49,288 nucleotides of DNA from Bacillota bacterium (GTDB lineage Bacteria > Bacillota > Clostridia > Christensenellales > CAG-138), in contig JAEWYO010000015.1 in assembly GCA_023395595.1 (NCBI GenBank), positions 1 to 49,288 on the forward strand, in the 5' to 3' direction. This document shows, piece by piece, positions 22,410 through 29,174 of this stretch. Numbering within the stretch: position 1 is the stretch's first letter; each line of letters starts with the position of its first letter. A program made the position numbers and the translations under genes. The notes under the pieces were generated by a model that was not told the DNA's origin, did no database searches, and was given only the letters and a program-made list of their open reading frames with translations.

Positions 22410-23834
22410 TTAAAACCGGAAATAGAGAAACGGATTATAGCTGTCTGAAACAAGGTTCATAATGCTCAGCACAACACCAAGCGTCAGCAGCAGCACGGAG
22501 AGAAGTTGCGCCGTTCGCTGCAGCGTAATCTTCTGCCGCAGTAGCCGCTCCATCGCAGGCAAGATCGGCAAGCTCAGCACGGCGGCCAATAACGGGAAAA
22601 CGGTATAGGTGCGCAAGACGTGCATTGTCTGCGCATCCATCCATCCGGCAAATGCGATCGTGCCGTTTTGCTGCGCGATGCCCAGCATCGCAAGCAGCTG
22701 CCGCGCACAGGCGGAGAGATCTGTTTGGTAGAACAGCACCCATCCGAAGAGCACGGCAATCAGCGTCAGCGCGATGCCAACCGGTTTTGGCGTTCGTTTG
22801 ACGATATACTTCAGTGTGCCGTGTTCCAGCGCAATGAGAATTCCATAATACAATCCCCATAAAACGAAGTTCCAACTCGCTCCGTGCCAGAGCCCTGTTA
22901 GCGTCCAGACCAAGAGTAGGTTGAGCGTCGTTCGGTGCTTCCCCTTCCTGCTGCCGCCCAATGGAAAGTAGACATACTCACGGAAGAACTGTCCAAGCGA
23001 AATATGCCATCTGCGCCAGAATTCGGAGACCGAGCGGGCAATGTATGGATAGCGGAAATTCTCCTGATAACGAAACCCAAGCACGCGTCCAAGCCCGATT
23101 GCCATATCGGAATACGCGGAAAAGTCAAAGTAGATTTGCAGCGCAAACACCACACTGGTGAGCCAACCTGCGGAAACAGACGCACCAGCATCCGGCAGAG
23201 CCGAGAGCATTTCGCCAAGGATATTCGCCACAAGCACTTTCTTACATAACCCGATTGCAAACCTGCGCATGCCGCCGGAAAAATCATCCAGCGTGGTTTG
23301 ACGCTCCAGCAGCTCAAACTCTATATCCGCATATTGCACAATCGGCCCCGCGATAAGCTGCGGGAAGCAGGAAACATACAGCAGCAGATGCGCAAAGTTC
23401 TTTTGTACGCGAACATTCCCACGGTAAGCATCCACAGCGTAGGAGATCGCTTGAAACGTGAAAAAAGAAATACCGATGGGCAGGCGCGGTGTTTGCATCA
23501 CATACGAAGACCCAAGTAAGGCAAATAATTGATTGGCAAAGAACGCAGCATACTTGAAATAAAGCAGTGCGGATAGTGATAAGACAAGCGTGAGGGTAAA
23601 CAGCAGACGTCTTATGGACGGCTTCTTTGCCGCGCTGAATGCAAGCGTACCGGCATAGACCACAAACGTCACCGCCGCCATAACGAGAACAAATACCGGC
23701 TCACCCCATGCGTAGAAAATCAACGAGCCGATCAAGAGAACCGCGTTTCGCATACGGATGCTGCGGCAGGCAAAATAGACCGCAAGCATGGCGGGCAGAA
23801 ACAGCAGTAAGAATGTCAGGCTCGAAAATACCAT
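22410..23834 (-). CDS. MBOAT-family O-acyltransferase (AlgI/DltB-like)
   Basis: A 474-residue polytopic membrane O-acyltransferase that moves acyl groups, usually acetyl, across or to the outer face of the membrane for polymer acylation. MVFSSLTFLLLFLPAMLAVYFACRS is the typical N-terminus. QAISYAVDAYRGNVRVQKNFAHLLLYVSCFPQLIAGPIVQY, FDFSAYSDMAIGLGRVLGFRYQENFRYPYIARSVSEFWRRWHISLGQFFREYVYFPLGGSRKGKHRTTLNLLLVWTLTGLWHGASWNFVLWGLYYG cover the MBOAT core. The catalytic His is in GLWHGASWNF. The start at 23834 agrees with the family N-terminus; a longer frame to 23987 gives a hydrophilic extension that would run into the divergent promoter region. There is no ribosome site before this ATG (see findings). 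Confidence 0.92.
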   Translation of the reverse strand: MVFSSLTFLLLFLPAMLAVYFACRSIRMRNAVLLIGSLIFYAWGEPVFVLVMAAVTFVVYAGTLAFSAAKKPSIRRLLFTLTLVLSLSALLYFKYAAFFANQLFALLGSSYVMQTPRLPIGISFFTFQAISYAVDAYRGNVRVQKNFAHLLLYVSCFPQLIAGPIVQYADIEFELLERQTTLDDFSGGMRRFAIGLCKKVLVANILGEMLSALPDAGASVSAGWLTSVVFALQIYFDFSAYSDMAIGLGRVLGFRYQENFRYPYIARSVSEFWRRWHISLGQFFREYVYFPLGGSRKGKHRTTLNLLLVWTLTGLWHGASWNFVLWGLYYGILIALEHGTLKYIVKRTPKPVGIALTLIAVLFGWVLFYQTDLSACARQLLAMLGIAQQNGTIAFAGWMDAQTMHVLRTYTVFPLLAAVLSLPILPAMERLLRQKITLQRTAQLLSVLLLTLGVVLSIMNLVSDSYNPFLYFRF

Positions 23835-23840
23835 GCGAGT

Positions 23841-23846
23841 ATTATA
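23841..23846 (-). promoter_or_regulatory. Extended -10 promoter six bases before the MBOAT start
   Basis: On the minus strand TGCTATAAT (TATAAT at 23846-23841) is a perfect extended -10. The start codon begins 7 bases downstream, where transcription itself would start, so the mRNA may be leaderless. The -35 region is poor. Confidence 0.55.
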
Positions 23847-23966
23847 GCATAGAATATCTCTGCGACAGAACGGATTGTGATCAAAATGTATCCGGAACTG
23901 CAAACTTGCTTGTCCGTGAACAATTACGCCAGGATCAATATCCTGTGTGATGAAGCCTATCCAAAG

Positions 23967-23975
23967 TGGTATAAT
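23967..23975 (+). promoter_or_regulatory. Extended -10 promoter of the serine hydrolase gene
   Basis: TGGTATAAT, with TATAAT at 23970-23975 and the TGn extension. There is no convincing -35. It is followed 18 bases later by GAGGAG and the ATG at 24006. Confidence 0.65.
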
Positions 23976-24005
23976 GCACATAACCACTTTCGAGGAGTAT
24001 GGATC

Positions 24006-25118
24006 ATGAACCCAAACGAAAATAAAAAGAAGCGTCGATTTTTTTGGATTCTTATTGCTGCCGTATTGCTGATTGCGGCGGGTGTTTGTGCCTTATTTAT
24101 CCTTCGCAAACCAAAGGAGAATCTTGTGGCAAGCATGGACTTTCAAGAGTGCCTCGCGTATACAACCAAGGACACGCCGGACGCGAAAATTGGCATTGTC
24201 GTCTTGAAAAACGGTGCGGCGAATATCTCCTTTTACGGCGACAACGCTGGACAAATCCCCTATGATTCCTACGAATTCGAAATTGGCTCCCTGACCAAGA
24301 CAGTCACCGCGGCGCTAGTTCTTCGCGCGGAAGAGGAAGGAATCTTGCGTCTATCCGACCCCATCAATCGTTTCATCAAACTGCCGGATCAGTCGTATTA
24401 TCCCACGATTGAGCGTCTCCTCACCCATCAATCCGGCTACAAGAGCCACTATTTTGAACGTCCCATGATCGACAATTTTTTCTCCGGCGAGAACAGTTTC
24501 TATCAGATTTCGCAGGGGATGCTGCGCCGCCGGATCGAAAACGTTCATTTGCAAGATAAGGATTATCCGTTTTCATACTCCAACTTTGGGTTCTCCGTGC
24601 TTGGGCTCATGTTGGAGGGAATCTATGAGCAGAGCTATACCAACCTTGCCAATTCGTTTTTGCAGCAGGAACTCGGCATGCAGCACACGCATATTTCCGA
24701 TGGCGACGGAAATCTTTCCGGCTACTGGCGTTGGGCAAAGGACGATGCCTATATTCCAGCGGGTGCGCTGATTTCCACCGCGGACGATATGGCAATCTAT
24801 TCGCGCGCAATGCTCACAGGTTCTTCTGCGTTCCTTGCAAAAGCGCGTGAGCCGATTGCAACAATCAACGCGACAACGGAGCAACTCGCAAGCCTCGGCA
24901 TTCGTATGGACTCAGCCGGAGCCTCGTGGATGATTGATGACGAGCGCGGCATCGTCTGGCACAATGGCGGCACGAGTCATTTTTCATGCTATATGGGGTT
25001 TGATCCCGCGCGTCAGATCGCCGTCGTGATTTTGACCAATCTTGCGCCGGATTATCGAATTCCCGCGACGGTTCTCGGCGCAAAGCTGCTAGAAGAGCTA
25101 CAAAGTGAGACAAACTGA
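24006..25118 (+). CDS. Class C beta-lactamase / PBP4-like serine hydrolase, membrane-anchored
   Basis: A 370-residue protein with a short charged N-terminus, one membrane segment (residues 12-33) and an extracellular serine-hydrolase domain. The active-site motifs are the SXXK tetrad Ser95-Leu-Thr-Lys98 (FEIGSLTKTV), the Tyr191-Ser-Asn193 motif in PFSYSNFGFSVLG, and HNGG in GIVWHNGGTSHFSCYMGF, the usual substitute for KTG. LLTHQSG (about 138-144) is the family's conserved segment. Relatives are D-amino-acid peptidases, esterases or transpeptidase-like enzymes acting on peptidoglycan or small esters; the membrane anchor suggests a cell-wall-side role. GAGGAG at 23991-23996 sets the start. First gene of a three-gene + strand unit. 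Confidence 0.9.
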   Translation: MNPNENKKKRRFFWILIAAVLLIAAGVCALFILRKPKENLVASMDFQECLAYTTKDTPDAKIGIVVLKNGAANISFYGDNAGQIPYDSYEFEIGSLTKTVTAALVLRAEEEGILRLSDPINRFIKLPDQSYYPTIERLLTHQSGYKSHYFERPMIDNFFSGENSFYQISQGMLRRRIENVHLQDKDYPFSYSNFGFSVLGLMLEGIYEQSYTNLANSFLQQELGMQHTHISDGDGNLSGYWRWAKDDAYIPAGALISTADDMAIYSRAMLTGSSAFLAKAREPIATINATTEQLASLGIRMDSAGASWMIDDERGIVWHNGGTSHFSCYMGFDPARQIAVVILTNLAPDYRIPATVLGAKLLEELQSETN

Positions 25119-25130
25119 CAGGTATGCTGA

Positions 25131-25607
25131 ATGATTGAGATAACCATTGCCTCTGAGCCAATCGACACGCCGGACGCAGCGCAGTTGCTGGCGGAACTTT
25201 CCTCCGTTCTGGAATCCATCACGGGTAACAACGGTGCGTCCTCTTTTGATTCGGGTGAGATGGAACACCCGCGTGCGTGCTTTGCAATGGCGCGATCCAT
25301 TGATGGCGCTGCCCTCGGCTGCGGCGCAATCCGACCGTTGGACGAATACACAGCGGAGATGAAACGTGTGTTCGCGCGGGATCATCACTCCGGTGTTGGT
25401 AGACAGATTTTGTGTTATCTCGAGGAAAAAGCAATCATGTTGGGATTTGAACGCATTGTGCTTGAAACTCGTATGATCAACCAAAAAGCGGTCTCGTTTT
25501 ATCTTCGAAACGGATATACCACCATCCCAAACTATGGGAAATACGCCGGGCGAGACGAAGCGGTTTGTTTTGAGAAAAAATTAACGCCTGTTTCTGATAT
25601 GTCCTGA
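25131..25607 (+). CDS. GNAT-family N-acetyltransferase
   Basis: A 158-residue acetyl-CoA-dependent acetyltransferase. GALPSA-type opening strands (GAALGCGAIRPLDEYTAEMKRVFARDHHSGVGRQILCYLEEKAIMLGFERIVLETRMINQKAVSFYLRNGYTTIPNYGKYAG) contain the complete acyl-CoA loop HHSGVGRQIL, a match to RGxGxG-type motifs. They also contain the canonical late segment ETRMINQKAVSFYLRNGY. The ATG at 25131 has AGGT upstream, 12 bases after the preceding stop, so it is co-transcribed with the serine hydrolase. The substrate is unknown; YafP/ElaA-like relatives use small amines. Confidence 0.88.
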   Translation: MIEITIASEPIDTPDAAQLLAELSSVLESITGNNGASSFDSGEMEHPRACFAMARSIDGAALGCGAIRPLDEYTAEMKRVFARDHHSGVGRQILCYLEEKAIMLGFERIVLETRMINQKAVSFYLRNGYTTIPNYGKYAGRDEAVCFEKKLTPVSDMS

Positions 25608-25625
25608 CGCACCAGAGGGAAACGA

Positions 25626-26174
25626 TTGCACAAACTTTTCTCAAAAAAGACGATCCCAAATTGCTTAACAGTCCTGCGGATGGCGCTAGCCGGTTCGCTT
25701 CTGTTTTTGCCGTTTCTCACCGGTTGGTTTCTGCTGGTCTATTTACTCGCGGGTTTAAGCGATATTCTGGATGGATTTCTTGCACGCAGGTGGAATGTGT
25801 CCAGTTCGTTTGGCGCAAAGCTCGACAGCGCTGCAGATTTTCTGCTCTGCGGCGTGTTGGTCTTTCGCGTGCTTACTGCATATCAAATTCCACTTTGGAT
25901 CACGATCTGGATTGCGGGAATTGCCACTCTTCGCCTATTGGCACTTGCGGTATGCAGGGTGCGATTTCGTCAGTTCGCATTTCTGCACACATATGCCAAC
26001 AAAGCAACCGGATTTCTGCTCCTCTGCTTTCCTTTTCTGCTGCGCCTTTGGGGATTAGTCCCAACAGCGGTATTGCTCTGCGCCGTTGCCAGTGTTTCCG
26101 CTCTGGAAGAACTGTTGATTCAACTCACGCGAAAAAAACTGGATTTGAACATAAAAACGATTCTACTAAAGTAA
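25626..26174 (+). CDS. CDP-alcohol phosphatidyltransferase family protein
   Basis: A 182-residue membrane enzyme that joins a CDP-activated lipid with an alcohol phosphate (for example in phosphatidylglycerol-phosphate synthesis). The full catalytic signature is present: Asp46-x2-Asp49-Gly50-x2-Ala53-Arg54-x8-Gly63-x3-Asp67-x3-Asp71 (SDILDGFLARRWNVSSSFGAKLDSAADF). About five hydrophobic segments follow. The start is TTG at 25626 with AGAGGGA 6 bases upstream; no ATG lies at the right place. It is 18 bases after the GNAT gene and followed by a terminator. PgsA is possible, but the sequence is divergent and it may act on a different head group. Confidence 0.85.
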   Translation: MHKLFSKKTIPNCLTVLRMALAGSLLFLPFLTGWFLLVYLLAGLSDILDGFLARRWNVSSSFGAKLDSAADFLLCGVLVFRVLTAYQIPLWITIWIAGIATLRLLALAVCRVRFRQFAFLHTYANKATGFLLLCFPFLLRLWGLVPTAVLLCAVASVSALEELLIQLTRKKLDLNIKTILLK

Positions 26175-26188
26175 ACCAGCACATAGCA

Positions 26189-26222
26189 AAGCCCCGAAGT
26201 GTAACCTTCGGGGCTTCTTTTT
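26189..26222. terminator. Bidirectional terminator
   Basis: AAGCCCCGAAG (26189-26199) with CTTCGGGGCTT (26206-26216), then CTTTTTG on the + strand. It ends the serine hydrolase unit and faces the end of the convergent 26232-26486 gene. Confidence 0.88.
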
Positions 26223-26231
26223 GTGTTTGTG

Positions 26232-26486
26232 TTAATTCAGGTCGATGAGTTTTGCCGTGATACCGTCGAGTGCGTTGAGCGATTTGACCAACTGCTCAAC
26301 CTCCTCTTTTTCGCCGTATGGCTGGAGGACGATGACCCCGTCCGTCGCGCAGAGGTCTTCGCTGACTTCATGCAGCCCCAGCCGCGCTTTGATCTTGCAG
26401 CCATTTTCGGTGAGCACTTTCTGAAATGCAGCGGCATTGCCAACCCTGTTGTCCATTCGAATTCCGATGACGTAGTAGTATGACAT
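26232..26486 (-). CDS. Small ACT/ferredoxin-like fold protein (TM1266/NikR-C-like)
   Basis: An 84-residue protein: a single beta-alpha-beta-beta-alpha-beta domain. The pattern YYVIGIRMDNRVGNAAAFQKVLTENGCKIKARLGLHEVSEDLCATDGVIVLQPYGEKEEVEQLVKSLNALDGITAKLIDL resembles the ACT-like fold of the TM1266 (putative hydrogenase regulator) group and the NikR C-terminal domain: strand IGI, strand KARLGLH, strand GVIVLQ, then a helix and a last strand. It has no DNA-binding domain. The GGAGG upstream of the ATG is strong and it follows guaA by 27 bases on the same strand, so it is probably co-transcribed. Its function is unknown; the family call is by fold. Confidence 0.65.
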   Translation of the reverse strand: MSYYYVIGIRMDNRVGNAAAFQKVLTENGCKIKARLGLHEVSEDLCATDGVIVLQPYGEKEEVEQLVKSLNALDGITAKLIDLN

Positions 26487-26513
26487 TTCTCAACCTCCTG
26501 TTTTCATTCGGGA

Positions 26514-28037
26514 TTATTCCCACTCAATCGTTCCCGGCGGTTTGCTGGTGATGTCGTAGACCACACGATTCACGTGAGGCACCTCGCCGATTATTCGTTC
26601 GCTGATGCGCCGCAAAACAGGATACGGAATCTCTGCCCATTCCACCGTCATCGCATCGGTGGAGGTCACCGCGCGCACGCCGATGATATAGTCATACGTG
26701 CGCTGGTCGCCCATTACGCCGACGGTGCGCATGCCCGTAAACACCGTGAAGTACTGCCAAATCGCTTCCGCAAGCCCCGCGTTTTTCACTTCCTCACGGA
26801 AGATATAGTCGCTCTTGCGCAGAATGGCCAGTTTATCCTCCGTCACGTCACCCAACACGCGAATCGCAAGCCCAGGACCCGGGAACGGCTGCCGCCAAAC
26901 GAGCTCGTGCGGAATGCCGAGTGATTCGCCCAGCGCGCGCACTTCGTCCTTAAACAGCATCCGCAGCGGCTCCACCAGTCCAATAAAACCGATATCCTTG
27001 GGCAGCCCGCCAACGTTGTGGTGGCTTTTAATCGTGCTCGCACTGCTGGTTCCGCTCTCGATCACATCTGGATAGATCGTGCCTTGCAGCAGGAATTCCG
27101 CACCGCCGAGCTTCTTGGATTCTTCCTCAAAAACGCGGATAAACTCCTCGCCGATGATCTTTCGTTTTCTCTCCGGTTCCGTCACGCCGGCAAGTTTGCT
27201 CAGGAAGCGTTCCCGTGCATCCACCTTGATGATATTGAGCGAAAGCGTGTCATGATATACCTGCATGACCTCTTCCGCCTCGTTTTCACGCAGCAACCCA
27301 TGGTCAACAAAGATGCACGTCATCTGGCTTCCGACTGCCTCGTGCACCAGCACACTGGCAACAGAGGAATCCACGCCGCCGGAAAGCGCACCGATCACGC
27401 GCTTGTCACCGACCTGCGCGCGTATACTTGCGATCAGCTCGTTCTTGAGATTTGCCGCGCTGTAGTCGCAGCGCAGATTGCAAGCGCTCTTGAGGAAATT
27501 CTCGAAGAGCTTTTGCCCATTCTGCGTATGGGTCACTTCCGCGTGGAACTGGATGCCATACACCTTGCGCTCTTCGTCCGCAAATGCCGCAACAGGGCAC
27601 GCGTCTGTAGAGGCAATCGCAGAAAAGCCTTCCGGTGCGCGCGTGACGGAGTCGTTGTGATTCATCCACACCACATCGCCAAGCCCCGCAAAGAGCGGAT
27701 GCGCGGAAAAACGAATCTTCGTGTGCCCATATTCGCGAATCGGCGCGGAGGCAATCTCGCCACCAAACACCTTTGCGATATATTGCATGCCATAGCAAAT
27801 GCCAAGCACCGGAACGCCAAGCGAGAACACCGCATTGTCGCAGGCCTTTGCGCCTTCTTCGTAGGCGCTGTCCGGCCCGCCGGTCATGATGATCGCGCTG
27901 AGTGAATCTCCCTTGATGCGCTCAATGGGCGCATCGTGCGGGATGAGTTCGCTATACACGCCCGCTTCACGAACACGCCGCGCGATAAGCTGGTTATACT
28001 GTCCGCCAAAGTCGAGGACTACAACACGTTCCCGCAT
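26514..28037 (-). CDS. guaA: GMP synthase (glutamine-hydrolysing)
   Basis: A 507-residue cytoplasmic enzyme that converts XMP to GMP with ATP and glutamine. The N-terminal class I glutamine amidotransferase (1-190) has the nucleophile Cys81 in LGICYGMQYIA, and His165/Glu167 in GIQFHAEVTHT. The PP-loop ATP pyrophosphatase has LSGGVDSSVASVL (219-230). The dimerisation domain ends with the family signature EIPYPVLRRISERIIGEVPHVNRVVYDITSKPPGTIEWE. The length is normal for GuaA and all catalytic residues are present. The ATG lies 3 bases after the xpt stop, with GGAG overlapping it, so the two are translated together. Confidence 0.98.
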   Translation of the reverse strand: MRERVVVLDFGGQYNQLIARRVREAGVYSELIPHDAPIERIKGDSLSAIIMTGGPDSAYEEGAKACDNAVFSLGVPVLGICYGMQYIAKVFGGEIASAPIREYGHTKIRFSAHPLFAGLGDVVWMNHNDSVTRAPEGFSAIASTDACPVAAFADEERKVYGIQFHAEVTHTQNGQKLFENFLKSACNLRCDYSAANLKNELIASIRAQVGDKRVIGALSGGVDSSVASVLVHEAVGSQMTCIFVDHGLLRENEAEEVMQVYHDTLSLNIIKVDARERFLSKLAGVTEPERKRKIIGEEFIRVFEEESKKLGGAEFLLQGTIYPDVIESGTSSASTIKSHHNVGGLPKDIGFIGLVEPLRMLFKDEVRALGESLGIPHELVWRQPFPGPGLAIRVLGDVTEDKLAILRKSDYIFREEVKNAGLAEAIWQYFTVFTGMRTVGVMGDQRTYDYIIGVRAVTSTDAMTVEWAEIPYPVLRRISERIIGEVPHVNRVVYDITSKPPGTIEWE

Positions 28038-28040
28038 AGC

Positions 28041-28616
28041 TTACTCCCCGCGGAAGACGACGCCGTTTTCGTCCGCCCGTTCGATGATCGCGAGAGATTC
28101 CAGGTGAATCCCCGCGTCGCGCAGACGCTGTCCGCCCGGCTGAAACCCTTTTTCAATCGCAACGCCAATGCCGACAAGTTCCGCACCCGCCTCTTCTACG
28201 ATCTCGACCAAGCCGCGAAGCGCTTCACCGTTTGCGAGAAAATCGTCCACAACGAATACTTTATCGCTTGCGCTGAGCCATTGGCTCGCGACAATCAGCG
28301 TCACATGCTTCTTATACGTATAGGAGTAGATGTCGCTCTTGTAGAGTCCGCCTTCGATGTTGTCCGACTTTGCCTTTTTCGCAAACACAAGAGGAACGCC
28401 AAACTCTTCCGCGCAAATCGTTCCAAGCGCGATGCCGGAAGCCTCGACCGTCAAGACAGCCGTGAGCCCATTTAAATCAAAAAGGCTCTTGAATTCCTTC
28501 GCCATGTCGCGCATCAGCGCCGTATCCACGCGGTGGTTCAAAAAGCCGTCAACCTTTATGATGTTTCCGGGAAGCACGCGCCCCTCGGCGCGAATTCGAT
28601 CCTGCAACTGCTTCAT
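28041..28616 (-). CDS. xpt: Xanthine phosphoribosyltransferase
   Basis: A 191-residue cytoplasmic type I phosphoribosyltransferase that salvages xanthine to XMP using PRPP. The N-terminus MKQLQDRIRAEGRVLPGNIIKVDGFLNHRVDTALMRDMAKEF is standard Xpt. The PRPP-binding loop is KVFVVDDFLANGEALRGLVEI. TVEASGIALGTICAEEFGVPLVFAKK is also typical. Its product XMP is the substrate of GuaA, encoded 3 bases downstream, so the pair forms a xanthine-to-GMP route. The start at 28616 is chosen because the longer frame runs into the promoter; GGGAG lies about 14 bases upstream. No guanine riboswitch was found in the leader. Confidence 0.96.
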   Translation of the reverse strand: MKQLQDRIRAEGRVLPGNIIKVDGFLNHRVDTALMRDMAKEFKSLFDLNGLTAVLTVEASGIALGTICAEEFGVPLVFAKKAKSDNIEGGLYKSDIYSYTYKKHVTLIVASQWLSASDKVFVVDDFLANGEALRGLVEIVEEAGAELVGIGVAIEKGFQPGGQRLRDAGIHLESLAIIERADENGVVFRGE

Positions 28617-28653
28617 CCTGCACCAACTCCCATCTCTTCCAAATAATGCGTCC

Positions 28654-28682
28654 ATTATCGCGCAAAACACGACTAGAATCAA
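28654..28682 (-). promoter_or_regulatory. Promoter of xpt-guaA
   Basis: On the minus strand TTGATT (28682-28677), 17 bases, GATAAT (28659-28654), 38 bases before the xpt start. Confidence 0.65.
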
Positions 28683-28775
28683 GTTTTTAAGCAAATTTCG
28701 TCAAAAACGGCTCAAAATCGTGTTAAGGCTACGTTTTTTGGCGCTGTTCTACTGTTTTCACTCGTTTAACAAGAA

Positions 28776-28808
28776 ACGCCGCAGGGAAGCTCCTTGCGGC
28801 GTAAGAAA
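28776..28808 (-). terminator. Terminator after hup
   Basis: ACGCCGCAAGGA and TCCCTGCGGCGT (28802-28791 and 28787-28776 on the minus strand) form a 12-bp stem with a 3-base loop, followed by TTCTTGTT. It separates hup from xpt-guaA. Confidence 0.85.
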
Positions 28809-28819
28809 CACGATTCTTT

Positions 28820-29092
28820 TTAGTTGAGCGAATCCTTGAGCGCCTTGCCGGCCTTGAAGGTGGGCAGTTTGGACGCGGGGATGTCGATCTCCTTGCGGGT
28901 CTGCGGGTTGTGGCCTTTGCGGGCGGGGCGAACCTTCGCCTCAAAGGTGCCAAAGCCAACGATGGAAACCTTGTCGCCAGCCTTCAGGGACTCTTCGACG
29001 GCGGTCAGAAACGCGACAACCGCTTTTTCTGCGTCTTTCTTCGAGAGTTCGCTCTTCTCCGCGACGGCCGCGATCAAATCGGTTTTATTCAT
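28820..29092 (-). CDS. hup: HU-family nucleoid DNA-binding protein
   Basis: A 90-residue histone-like protein that bends and compacts DNA as a dimer. MNKTDLIAAVAEKSELSKKDAEKAVVAFLTAVEESLKAGDKVSIVGFGTFEAKVRPARKGHNPQTRKEIDIPASKLPTFKAGKALKDSLN is full-length HU, with the intercalating proline in the RKGHNPQT arm. The ATG at 29092 follows GGAGGTTATTTTACA. It has its own near-consensus promoter (29130-29158) and terminator, so it can be expressed apart from the upstream mazG. Confidence 0.97.
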   Translation of the reverse strand: MNKTDLIAAVAEKSELSKKDAEKAVVAFLTAVEESLKAGDKVSIVGFGTFEAKVRPARKGHNPQTRKEIDIPASKLPTFKAGKALKDSLN

Positions 29093-29129
29093 TGTAAAAT
29101 AACCTCCATGAATTTTTGGTTGCTGGAAC

Positions 29130-29158
29130 ATTGTATCAATCTTGGCGGCGATTGGCAA
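29130..29158 (-). promoter_or_regulatory. Promoter of hup
   Basis: On the minus strand TTGCCA (29158-29153), 17 bases, TACAAT (29135-29130), 37 bases before the hup start. Confidence 0.75.
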
Positions 29159-29174
29159 GCCTTAAATTGTGAAT

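Noticed and set aside
27018..27905. 295-codon + strand frame opposite guaA
   Set aside because: Fully inside the guaA gene and unlike any protein; GuaA motifs are complete on the other strand.
28617..28800. Guanine riboswitch before xpt
   Set aside because: The conserved loops of the purine aptamer are not found; the leader is only about 30 bases long from the predicted promoter.
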